DNA of 64,000 nucleotides, taken from NCBI GenBank assembly GCA_003864495.1, contig ML133378.1, positions 240,239-304,238 on the forward strand, given 5' to 3'. Source of the stretch: Nemopilema nomurai (lineage: Eukaryota > Cnidaria > Scyphozoa > Rhizostomeae > Rhizostomatidae). This document shows positions 11,399-20,239 of the stretch, piece after piece; positions within the stretch are counted from its first letter, which is position 1, and every line of letters starts with the position of its first letter. The translations under genes and the position numbers were made by a program. The notes beneath the pieces are model-generated. The model did not search any database and was not told the DNA's origin. It saw nothing but the letters and a program-made list of their open reading frames with translations.

Positions 11399-12361
11399 AA
11401 CTGGTGAAGAGGTAAGCGCTCGTTTTACCTGTTCAAACGCATTGTGGTGTTCCTTTTTCTACGAAAAGATCGAGTTCTTCTTGATAAGATCTCTCAATGG
11501 AGCTGTAATTGTTGAATAATTTGGGATGTATTTGGAGCTATAATTAGCCATTCCAACAAACTTCTTACTTCACTTGCATGTTTTGGAATTGAAGCGTTTT
11601 GCAAATCCTCAATTCTTTTTGGATCTGGGCGAGTCCCTTTGATAAGATCTCTCAATGGAGCTGTAATTGTTGAATAATTTGGGATGTATTTGGAGCTATA
11701 ATTAGCCATTCCCAACAAACTTCTTACTTCACTTGCATTTTTTGGAATTGAAGCGTTTTGCAAATCCTCAATTCTTTTTGGATCTGGGCGAGTCCCTTTT
11801 TCGGAGAATATCTGTCCAAAGAAGTCTAATGTGGGTTGCAAGAATTTGCATTTGTTCGCATTTTACGTGAATCCCTTTTCTTGTAGACGTCGCAAACATT
11901 TCTCAAGGGCGATGTCATGCTCTTCCTTGTTGACACCGAAAATAATTATGTCATCTGCTATGTTTTGCACACCCTTGATGCCCTGAAGGTTTTGCTGAAG
12001 CGAGTGTTGGAAGATTTCAGCGCTAGCATTAATTCCATATGCTAATCTTTTGTAACGATATAAACCGCAATGTGTGGAAAATGTTGTGATATACCTCGAT
12101 TCCTCTGCAAGAGGTAGTTGGTGATACGCTTGTGAAAGGTCCAGCTTTGTGAAGTACTTCGAACCATTAAGCTCTAGGCTTATTATCATTCACTGTGGGT
12201 ATAGGATATCTAACCCTGTCTATGGCTTGGTTAGCCATCCTCATGTCCACACAAATTCGCACTGAACCATCTTTCTTCCGAACAGCAACGATGGGTGAGA
12301 CCCATGGTGTTGGCTGATTTTCAGGTACTGGCTCTATGATATCCTGTCTTTGAAGCTCCTT
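11399..12361 (-). pseudogene. Retrotransposon reverse transcriptase part of pol, frameshifted
   Basis: FTKLDLSQAYHQL carries the first catalytic aspartate, and IADDI takes the place of the usual YxDD motif, both within 11863-12189. The connection to the RNase H part passes through a duplicated stretch (11481-11797). Shifts are visible near 11860, 12185 and 12365-12385, where the expected frame moves by one base. No product can be made in one piece. Confidence 0.88.
11481..11797. repeat. 158-bp tandem duplication inside pol
   Basis: The block from 11481 recurs from 11639 with one extra C and about one other change. It repeats the part of pol that reads RPDPKRIEDLQNASIPK. 158 is not a multiple of 3, so the duplication breaks the frame. 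Confidence 0.9.
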
Positions 12362-13171
12362 TCACAGCGTCCTGTACTTTCTGACGATGTGAAATGGGAT
12401 TCTCCTTGGGGGTTGAGCCTTTGGTATAACCTCTTGATTAATATTGAGCTGCACTTCAGTGTCTCTGAGTTTTCCTAAACCTTTGAATACATCACGATAT
12501 TTATCCAGCAAAGTTGAAAGTTTCTCATCTGTTACATCAACGGGCTTAATTGCACTTAGATTCAAGCTGATAAGTCCTAACTCCTGCGCGGTAGCCATGG
12601 ATAGCAGACATCCTGAATCTTTGCTGCTCACAACGTAGAATGTTGAGACACAATATTTTTGCTTTGTTTCGACAAGAGCTTCAAATTTTCCTTTGAAACA
12701 GACTGGCTGTTTTGAACTGAAGGCAAATGCCTTGACCTTGGTTGGACGTAATTCAATTCCCTCTAATTGTTGAAAGGCTGTGTTGTCCAACACGTTGATG
12801 GAGGCGCCGGTATCAATCATTATTGGTATTGGCTTTCCCGCAATAGAAATTGTTGTTGTAGGACACCCTGTGGATTTCTGTTGTATTGTGTAAACGTATT
12901 CATCGTCGCTAGACTGTGTCGAATAATTCAATGGCTTGACTGAGAAACGTTGGGGTTTGTTTGGCCTACCGGATTTCGGTCTCTTGTCCTGAGCTGCACT
13001 CCGACATACAGCTGCAAAATGATTCGATTTTGCACATTTATGGCATGTTTTGCCATACGCTGGGCATTGATCCTTTGGGTGTCGTGCACCACCACAGCTT
13101 CCACATTTCGGGGGTACAGTCAATTTTTGTTTACCTGCCTTGTTTGAAGCCGTAAACCGATGAGTGTATTG
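12362..13171 (-). pseudogene. Retrotransposon zinc knuckles and aspartic protease
   Basis: Two cysteine clusters, CGSCGGARHPKDQC and CHKCAKSNHFAAVC, are zinc knuckles for binding RNA. IMIDTGASINVLD holds the protease active-site DTG. The part continues in the same frame as gag after a single TAA (13172-13174). It ends at a shift near 12362, where the reverse transcriptase should begin. Confidence 0.9.
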
Positions 13172-14042
13172 TTACATGTCTTCTTTTGACTCAATTTCCT
13201 TCGCTTGGAATTCGCTCATTTCATCCCTTCTGCCATCAAGTAACATATCTTTTAGCGAATAGTCTGGGTCACGTAACGCTTTTCTTCTAATTTTGTTAGA
13301 AATGCCTCCAACAATTATTTGTTCCTCGATTTCGAAATCGGTATCCGTAAAGGTACAATTGACAGAAAGATGTCGGAGCCGTGTGTGAAAATGATCTAAG
13401 GTCTCCCCTTGTTCCTGGCGAGTTTGGCGAAACTTGTACACTTCATACCGACGGTTTGTTTGAGGCTCGAAATATGCAGTGAGTTTATCACGAGCCAGTT
13501 CATAATCAGCGGCATCGCCTGTATCAGGAATCTGGCTCATAGGCGCCGACTACGTGGGGGCTTGGGGGCTCGAGCCCCCCCTGGGGATTGCTATGGGGGG
13601 GGCTCAGCCCCCCCTGGGAATTTCGTTTGAAATCAATCAAAGAATTGAACTGATGATACTGTAGACCATGATGTTATATCTGCTTTATTAAAATGTTTTG
13701 TTTTGTTATTATACATACTACATATGTTGTATTACGTTATTAAAGCGACAGGTAATTTCTCTACCTTTCGACTTTTTTTAATTGATTTTAAATTCAAATT
13801 TTGAGCCCCCCCTGGGAAAAATAAAAGTCGGCGCCTATGATCTGGCTGAAAATTTCGCGAACTCGGGAACCTGCTTGATGAAGTAAAATGGCTCGTTTGC
13901 GTCCAAGATCTCTTATACCACTGGCAAGAAGATATGTGTCGAAATCACGAAGCCATTGTCGCCATCTCGTAGAAAGACTAGCACCAACTTCAATATCTGG
14001 ATCAAATTCAGGAAGTGGGTGTAGATTTAGACTGAAAGCCAT
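13172..14042 (-). pseudogene. Retrotransposon gag, interrupted by a MITE
   Basis: Gag begins MAFSLNLHPLPEFDP at 14042 and ends ESKEDM before TAA at 13172-13174. The middle is replaced by the 302-bp element at 13538-13839. When that element and one 8-bp target copy are discounted, the two halves are in the same frame, so gag was intact before the insertion. The TRQEQGETLDHFHTRLR stretch is typical of gypsy-type gag proteins in animals. Confidence 0.85.
13538..13839. mobile_element. hAT-like MITE, 302 bp, inside gag
   Basis: The ends are CATAGGCGCCGACT and its inverse, 14 bp perfect. ATCTGGCT is duplicated outside (13530-13537, 13840-13847). Eight-base duplications point to hAT. The word AGCCCCCCCTGGG occurs three times inside (near 13574, 13607 and 13804). 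There is no coding sequence. It is the youngest layer of the nest. Confidence 0.88.
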
Positions 14043-14075
14043 CCTTCATAACATATGCTATGTTATTATGGTTTT

Positions 14076-14088
14076 ATCCTCGTCGCCA
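14076..14088 (-). other. Primer-binding site, probably tRNA-Ser
   Basis: One base inside the 5' LTR, the minus strand reads TGGCGACGAGGAT. TGG pairs with a tRNA CCA end, and the other 10 bases match what I recall as the complement of the 3' end of animal tRNA-Ser(GCU). Serine tRNA priming is known for Mag-lineage Ty3/gypsy elements. The match is from memory. Confidence 0.65.
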
Positions 14089-14089
14089 A

Positions 14090-14301
14090 TGTTATATTCT
14101 CTTTATTCCGTAGGCCAATTCATATAGAAGACACTTCATTTACTTTCATATTCGAATCCAAAACACCACTCAACTAAAATTCCATAACACCCTTATATTC
14201 TATAACAAAGCATAACAAAACAATTGTTGCACAGGGCAACCAAAGCAAGGTTCAGCACATTACTCATAATAATAATAATAATGAAGGTTCACTTTATGAC
14301 A
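14090..14301 (-). repeat. LTR (5' LTR of the minus-strand element)
   Basis: 212 bp, partner of 9356-9567 with two substitutions. Followed by ATTGC, the right target copy. Confidence 0.95.
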
Positions 14302-15080
14302 ATTGCTGGAATCAACTTCTTGCTTCCTTCTTGTCGATTGATTACCTTCTTCATTCCTTTGTTGTTCTCCACTGCTTTTTCCACTGACTTGGTGTTGTAG
14401 TCTCGAATATCTTCCCGAACTGTTTTTCGTATTTTCTTGCAGAATTCTGCATATTTAACGTTGTTTCTTGCTGCTCCATTGTTTACTATGTTTCTCCGCT
14501 TTTCTCGAAGCTGTTTTGTTGCTGGCTTCAGTTTCTGTTCTTTTTGATTTGCAGCTTTCCTTGCTACTGCGACTGCACACTCGTGCAACGTTTCTGTGAA
14601 CTGGGTGGTGCTTTCTTCCACGTCTTCAACGTCTAGTTCTTCGAACCTGTTCCCAAGCTGTATTTGGAACTCTCCCTTTTTCTCTGAAAGTTTTGCGAGA
14701 TCCACTTTCGCTAGTGACTTTTTAATCATTTTTGTTCGCTCCAATTTTGTGTCTAACCGAATCTTACTTCTCACTAGTCGATGGTCGCTTCCTATTCCCA
14801 CTTTTTGATCACTTCTGTGTCCAGCAAAATTTGCCGATTGTTTGTCAGAATGTAGTCGATCTCATTTTTGTGGACCCATTTGGGCCTCTCCATGTCCACT
14901 TCTGGCTTTCTTTGTTCTTGAACATGGTGTTTGTGATTGCCAGGCTGTTACTCTTTGCAAATTGAACTAGTCGTGTTCCTCGCTCGTTTCTCGTTCCTAA
15001 TCCATGTTTTACAACCATCTTCTCTTTGTATTGCTCTTGCGCTCCTACTTTGGCATTGAAGTCTCCCATAACTTTGGCAT
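14302..15080 (-). pseudogene. LINE endonuclease fragment, 5'-truncated
   Basis: MGDFNAKVG near 15060 is the metal-site motif of APE-type LINE endonucleases, and GIGSDHRLV near 14800 is the catalytic SDH motif. Between them WTWRGPNG runs into a frameshift close to 14860. After SDH comes a lysine-rich linker (to 14302) that leads into the reverse transcriptase on the other side of the LTR element. The N-terminal half of the endonuclease is missing. At the truncation point a 14-base word (TTGGCATTGAAGNC) is repeated, which may be a trace of the insertion event. Confidence 0.8.
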
Positions 15081-15371
15081 TGAAGACAAAAAGGTACTTT
15101 AAGTAAACAAAAGTTATGGTCCTCTTGGCTTTTTCTATTTTCAATTTCTTCAACGCAAAATGTTTCTTCAACAGTCAAACTGTTCTCTGATAGAAATGTA
15201 CTTCTCTAGGTTAATTTTTATATCAGTAATGCAAAGATTTTTATATAGAGCAAGTGTGAAGAATATAAAAACACATGTTTTTGTTTAACTACCAATATAA
15301 TTCCACCATTATCAATACATACATCACATCAATGTCTTGAATTCAATAATTTTCTTATCAAAATGTCCAGT
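15081..15371. other. Spacer between LINE and coiled-coil gene
   Basis: AT-rich. From about 15247 (AGAGCAAGTGTGAAG) the sequence is shared with 20116 onward. This marks the 3' edge of the tandem gene duplication and probably the 3' UTR of copy A. Confidence 0.5.
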
Positions 15372-18232
15372 TCAACTGCAAGAAACAAGTCTCCTCCACC
15401 ATCTTCTGTTCCTCTTTGAATCAATCCTTTGCTCAAGTTGGTTGATGGCGTCATTCAGTATTGCATTTTCATCGCTCGTCACTCGCAGATCTTCTTGCGC
15501 TTTTGATTTCTGTTTCCGCAGTTCTTCTAGCTGTTCCATCAGCGCTACATTTTCACTCTTGAGTGCATCAAATTTACCTCCTTGCGTTTTGATGTCCGCT
15601 TGCAGCCAGTCTATTTCTGATTTCAAGGACAGACTTTGCTCTAAGTTTTTGTTGAACTCAACGACTATGGACGTTTGCAATTCATTTTGATCTTCTTCAA
15701 GCTTGTCATTCTGCAATAAGACATTAAATTGGTCACACAAAGGCAATGAAAACCCGTTCTTCCCTGTATTTCAAAGAGAGTTTGAATGATATATCCAGAT
15801 GGCTCATTTGGTGACGCTCTTCACTACCTTTCATCAAAGAAACACATCATTCCTTATAATCAAAATATCACTGTTGCAATAGCATGTGTCCTTGTTTATG
15901 CCTAAATGCACATTATCAGAATGCATTTGCTGTTGAACCAATGCTGCTTCTCTATCCCTGATCCATGTTTTATGCCGTCAATAGTTTAGTCAGAATAATA
16001 AACTTGAACCAATAATGCTTCGAGCGTAATGACATTTTCAATGACAATCTTCTTGTCGCAATCATGAACGAAATATTAATCTTCTTAGCATATATCCTCA
16101 ATGTGATATTAGTTGTACCTGATTGAAGCATAGTTAAAATACATTGATGCGATTTCAATCGTTTCTTAGGTAAACTTACTTTTTCCTCTGCTGCCAGCAG
16201 ATCCGACTCTAGCTGCTCCGACTTTATTTTCCAGCAATTCATTTTCGAAGTCATTTCCAGAAGATCTGACGAGGTGATTTTGAAACACTCCTTTGCATTT
16301 TCAAGAAGTTGCTCTGTCTCTTTGACTTCTTGATCCAATGCTTCTACCTTTTTGTTTAATAGCTCATTCTCTTTCTGAAGCCTGTGGACTCTTTCTTCAG
16401 TTTTGAAACGTCCTCGCAACATTAACAGTTGATTTCGGTGGCTGTCCTTAAGCTGAAATAGAAATGTTGAACGTAAGGAAACTTGAACTTTATCTCTATA
16501 AGCAAAGATAAATATTGGTGTGTTAATTAATGCATGGATAGGTGCTGACTTTCTGATCTGCTGGGAATCAGACTACTGTCATATAATGAGCGTCGTTCTT
16601 AATTAAGAAAAGTAAATCCAGGCACTTTTTTTTAAATTAAGGCTTTTTATTGATCCCTTTCAAAAAGGGCTTCACGTACCTTTTTCTCTAGCTCACGGCA
16701 ACTGGCATCAGATTTAACAGCTTTTGATTGCCACTTGTTCACGTTCTTATGTAAATCTTTTAATTTAGCAAACGACATTGCAGCGAGTTCTTCCAATCCA
16801 ATTAGCTCTTTTCTCAGATCATCAACATTCTTCTCGAGTTCAGACTTTGCTTCTTTGTAATTGGCAACTTTGTTCTCACTCTCTGAGAGGCTTTCTTTAG
16901 TTGTAAAGAGCTCCTGCTCTAATTCGGAAATTCGTCGATTCAGGGCAGCCTCATTTTCCTTGGACGTGTCCACCTGTGAATGAATCGATCAATTGTCGTG
17001 ATGTGCCTTCGGTGAATTGTTAGCAACAACTGTTTTCTTGATAAAATCCTTCTACAAGAGTATCGTTTCTTTTACCTTATCCTGCCTTGCTTGCATTTCA
17101 GCTTCCATCTCCTCCCGTTGCTCTTCCAAAATCTCTTGCAAGGAATCGATGATTGCTTGACTGCTGAGGTATTCGGCCATCTTTTCTTCTCTCAAGCTCT
17201 GGTTTTCAATTCTCAAGGCTTCCATTTGTTCTTCAAGAGATTTCTGGTTTTGAAGAAGGCTATCAGCATTTTGAGTGTGGTGTTCTCTTTCGTTCTCCCA
17301 CTGCTTCTGAATATCCTGATACAAATGGAAGAGAACTCAATGTGAAATGTATTTGCAAACATCAATTCACAAAATCCTTCCACATGTATGATCAATTGAA
17401 AAAATATCGCTTTTCAAAATTTTTGTAATTTATCTAAAATTTTAAAGGACAATTTCAAGATTTCTACCATAGTATTACTGTATAAGATGTTGAAAATATT
17501 GTTTCATGCGTAGAGTAAAAATACCTTCATGACATCCATTGCACTTCTCAAAGTCATTGCAGGATTGTTCACGTCCGTGTCGATGGAAATGCCAAAGCAT
17601 TCTTTGAAAAATACAGCAAGGATCTGGCTCTCCACCAGTTTCTCAGTTGTGAGCATGGATTTCTCTCGCTCTCTCTCAAGCTCCTTCCTCAACAGAAACA
17701 TCTGAAATAGATAATTCTATCTTTGAACAATTGCAAATACAACGGGCAATTGGATTCGAGTTGAACCATTTCGTTTTCAATTTATAAACTACACACCTCA
17801 CTGTGAGCTTGCATCATTCACTGCTCACCTAAAATTGGGTCACTTCAAGAGTGTTCTTTCTCCCTTTCTAAGTATATTTTGAAAGTGTGAATGCTCTAAC
17901 TACATTCCTAAGGAATTGAGTAGATCCAGCATCGTCGAATATGTTCAGTTACATTGAGATTAGAGGTGTGCCCATACAATGGTGCCAGTATATGCTAAAG
18001 TAAATGTTAGTGTGCTGTTCAAAGCTCAACCAACCTGAAATGGATAGTTCTTGTCTAATTCTTTCTTGATCTTCTCAAGCAGTTTTTGGTTGACTGCACG
18101 AAGATTCTCCTTGTCCTTCTCAACTGCACTCATCTTCTCCGCAAGCCCCTGCACATCCAATCTGACTTTGGACAGCTCACTTTTCACCTCCACAAAGCTG
18201 CCTTTCTGTCTTCTTCGACCGTTGTTTGCCAT
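15372..18232 (-). CDS. Coiled-coil protein of unknown function, copy A (intact)
   Basis: Six exons: 18035-18232, 17525-17701, 17076-17315, 16680-16973, 16180-16452, 15372-15710. All junctions are GT-AG and phase 0, and the total of 1,521 nt codes for 506 residues. Apart from a short non-helical part in exon 2 (ECFGISIDTDVNNPAMTLRS) nearly the whole chain is charged heptad-like helix (for example ISELEQELFTTKESLSESE), so a rod-shaped, probably dimeric protein is expected. The tail is basic and aromatic, RRWWRRLVSCS, and could touch a membrane or an acidic partner. I do not recognise the family. General coiled-coil similarity to myosin or golgin tails means nothing by itself. Compared with copy B the last exon lacks 21 bases in frame. 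Confidence 0.72.
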
Positions 18233-18570
18233 TGTTGATTGTTTCGAAATGCGAAGTTTGAAGTTTATCAATATCACTTTGAAGTTAGCTCTGGTGATTC
18301 ACTCAGAACGGCACCTAAATCAAGTGTGAAGTTTATGTGCGTCTTGCCGGTTTTATAAGACCGTGTATGATTGTGACGTCACTTGATTGAGTTGCAATGA
18401 AGGTTACGTCACAATAAAAATTATTGGTTTGCACTGGGATGAAGGATAATCTACTTTTTATGTTAATATTTTTATGTTTTCTTTATATCTCAACTGCTCC
18501 TCGAAAGTGCTACTAACATTCCTGCATCTTTCCTATTCTTTATGGAAGTTCTTTCCCTAAGAACTAAATC
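18233..18570 (-). promoter_or_regulatory. 5' flank of coiled-coil copy A
   Basis: Shared with the flank of copy B (about 23147-23460), including two TGACGT(C/A)A-like words near 18375 and 18406 that resemble CRE/ATF sites. No TATA box is evident. Likely promoter and 5' UTR, by position and by conservation between copies. Confidence 0.45.
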
Positions 18571-19224
18571 ATGCCAACTATTTGTGTATTCGGAAAACAC
18601 TTTTCCGTTGACCATACTATGTCTTGTCAAAAAGGTGGATACATTCATCATCGACACAATGAAGTACGTGATCCACTCGGCAAGTTAGCAACAGAAGTTT
18701 CTAACGATGTTTGAATTGAGCCACCTCTACAACATCTCAGTGGTGAAAATCTCCAAAAGAATTCCAACAAATCAGAAGAGGCAAGGCTTGACATCAGTAT
18801 ATGTGGCTTCTGGCAGAAGGAACAAAGTGCTATTTTTGATGTAAGGTTATTCAAACCATTCGCACCGTCGTACAGAAACCAGAAATTAGACAACACTTTT
18901 GCTAGAAAGAGAGAAGGAAGAGAGAAAATGAAAGAGAGAAGAAAGGCGTGTACAGAGCATGGTTCTATTACGCCATTGATTTTCGCTCACAGTGGTGGTT
19001 CAAGTAGAGAAACTGAAAAGTTTATATCGGTTTAATCTATGAAGATTTCAGAGAAACGTGATCTATCAATTTCACTGGTGACTAATTGGATTCGCACAAA
19101 GCTGTCATTTGACCTTCTTCGTAGTGCCATACCAAGCATACGTGGGTCCAGGAATAGGCGAACAAAAGTTGAAGTGGACACAGCCAACATAGAAATTGTA
19201 GAAACAATATCCCAGATTTATTAA
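18571..19224 (+). pseudogene. LINE-type ORF fragment (C-terminal region), broken
   Basis: Reads C-x-F-G-KHFSVDHTMSCQKGGY followed by RHNEVRD, then EARLDISICGFW, FDVRLFKPFAPSY and finally WIRTKLSFDLLRSAIPSIRG, all in one frame. This motif series is one I know from C-terminal parts of reverse-transcriptase-bearing frames that are very common in sponge and cnidarian genomes. Two in-frame stops (TGA at about 18712 and TAA at about 19033) show that it is dead. The copy B flank has no such block, so it arrived in copy A after the duplication or was lost from B. The family name is uncertain. Confidence 0.6.
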
Positions 19225-20239
19225 TTAATATTGTTGGAAGAAATAAAATTAAAGTTTTTTAAGTTTTTTTTTCTTAACATGTTTTACCCGGCGGCCTTTC
19301 GGTATATAACAGCGACAAATGTTGAATCATTGATGAGAAAAAATTATTGTGAAAAAATGTTGTATTGTTCTGCGTATAAGTTGCAGGATTTGATTCCATA
19401 TAAAGTAGCTAAAATGATGGGATTTTTGCATTTTAAACATGTATTCTTCCTTTTTTGGAGCCCCATTGGAGCACGGGCCCAGGCGTTTTCCCCTCATATC
19501 CACTTCTCTTGACTGCCCTGTCTTTAGCAAACAGACAACTTTGAGCAAAATCATCTGAACCATTTGTTTTCGAAAAAAATTTTCATTGTCAGAACTTATT
19601 GCACCGAAATGAAAAGAAAGTGCTAACAAGGGTTGGCTGTCCAAGGACACTGTAAGGATGACAAAGGACAGATGGCAAAAATGATTTAATATGGTTTGTT
19701 CAGAATAAATAAAACAATGTTGAGTCTGCTAATCAAGTTCATAAAAGGTAGAGCATTCATAGTACTGCACGGGTATCCGAACCTCGACTATTAGAACCTC
19801 GATCATCCGAATATCGATTTCTGAACACCAAAAGATTTTACTTCATCTACTTTTTGCAAAACATCAACCAAATAAAATATTCTTTGTCTACTAATTTATA
19901 TATTATTCCATTTAAAGCACTAATATATAAATAATAAATAGATTTTTGCTCAGTATCAAAGTCAAATTCAAAGGGAGCATCAAATGAGCACATCAGTTTT
20001 TATTGTCCAAGTGAAATAAACTATTGTGCATCTACGCTTTATAAATCTTGGTGACACAAATTCTATCGATTTCAATATCTATCCCTCATGTTTCCCTTTG
20101 TGTTTTCAGTCTCTAGAGCAAGTGTGAAGAATATAAAAACACATGTTTTTGTTTAACTACCAATATAATTCCACCATTATCAACACATACATCACATCAA
20201 TGACTTGAATTTAATAATTTTCCAATTAAAATGCCCAGT
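19225..20239. other. Spacer between coiled-coil copies, with a duplicated segment
   Basis: About 19356-19475 is similar to 23500-23640 and is a continuation of the tandem duplication (shared words such as ATGATGGGA and ATTGGAGCACGGGCC). Around 19770-19830 GGTATCCGAACCTCGAC...GAACCTCGATCATCCGAA resembles the terminal repeat of pogo/Tigger transposons, but I find no partner end. From about 20116 the 3' flank of copy B begins. Confidence 0.45.

Larger units (their letters stand above)
9356..14301 (-). mobile_element. Complete Ty3/gypsy-type LTR retrotransposon, 4.9 kb, coding capacity broken
   Basis: Two 212-bp direct LTRs bound the element, ATTGC is duplicated at both edges (9351-9355, 14302-14306), and the LTRs have TG...CA ends. 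Order on the minus strand: LTR, primer-binding site, gag, zinc knuckle, protease, reverse transcriptase, RNase H, integrase, polypurine tract, LTR. RNase H before integrase is the Ty3/gypsy order. The two LTRs differ at only two positions, so insertion was recent. Yet pol carries several frameshifts and a 158-bp internal duplication, and gag is split by a MITE. No envelope frame is seen. Confidence 0.95.
7800..15080 (-). mobile_element. Degenerate LINE (APE endonuclease plus reverse transcriptase), split by an LTR element
   Basis: Minus-strand non-LTR retrotransposon, truncated at its 5' end inside the endonuclease, in two pieces: endonuclease end and linker at 14302-15080, reverse transcriptase and tail at about 7800-9355. 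Between them sits the LTR element. With that element and one copy of the 5-bp target removed, the frame reads straight across the junction (IPAI then REENGTVT), which shows the insertion order. It has stops and frameshifts and cannot code for a working enzyme. The 3' end is placed only approximately. The clade is not resolved. Its tail resembles the RTE-like group often annotated in invertebrates as endonuclease-reverse transcriptase. Confidence 0.85.
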
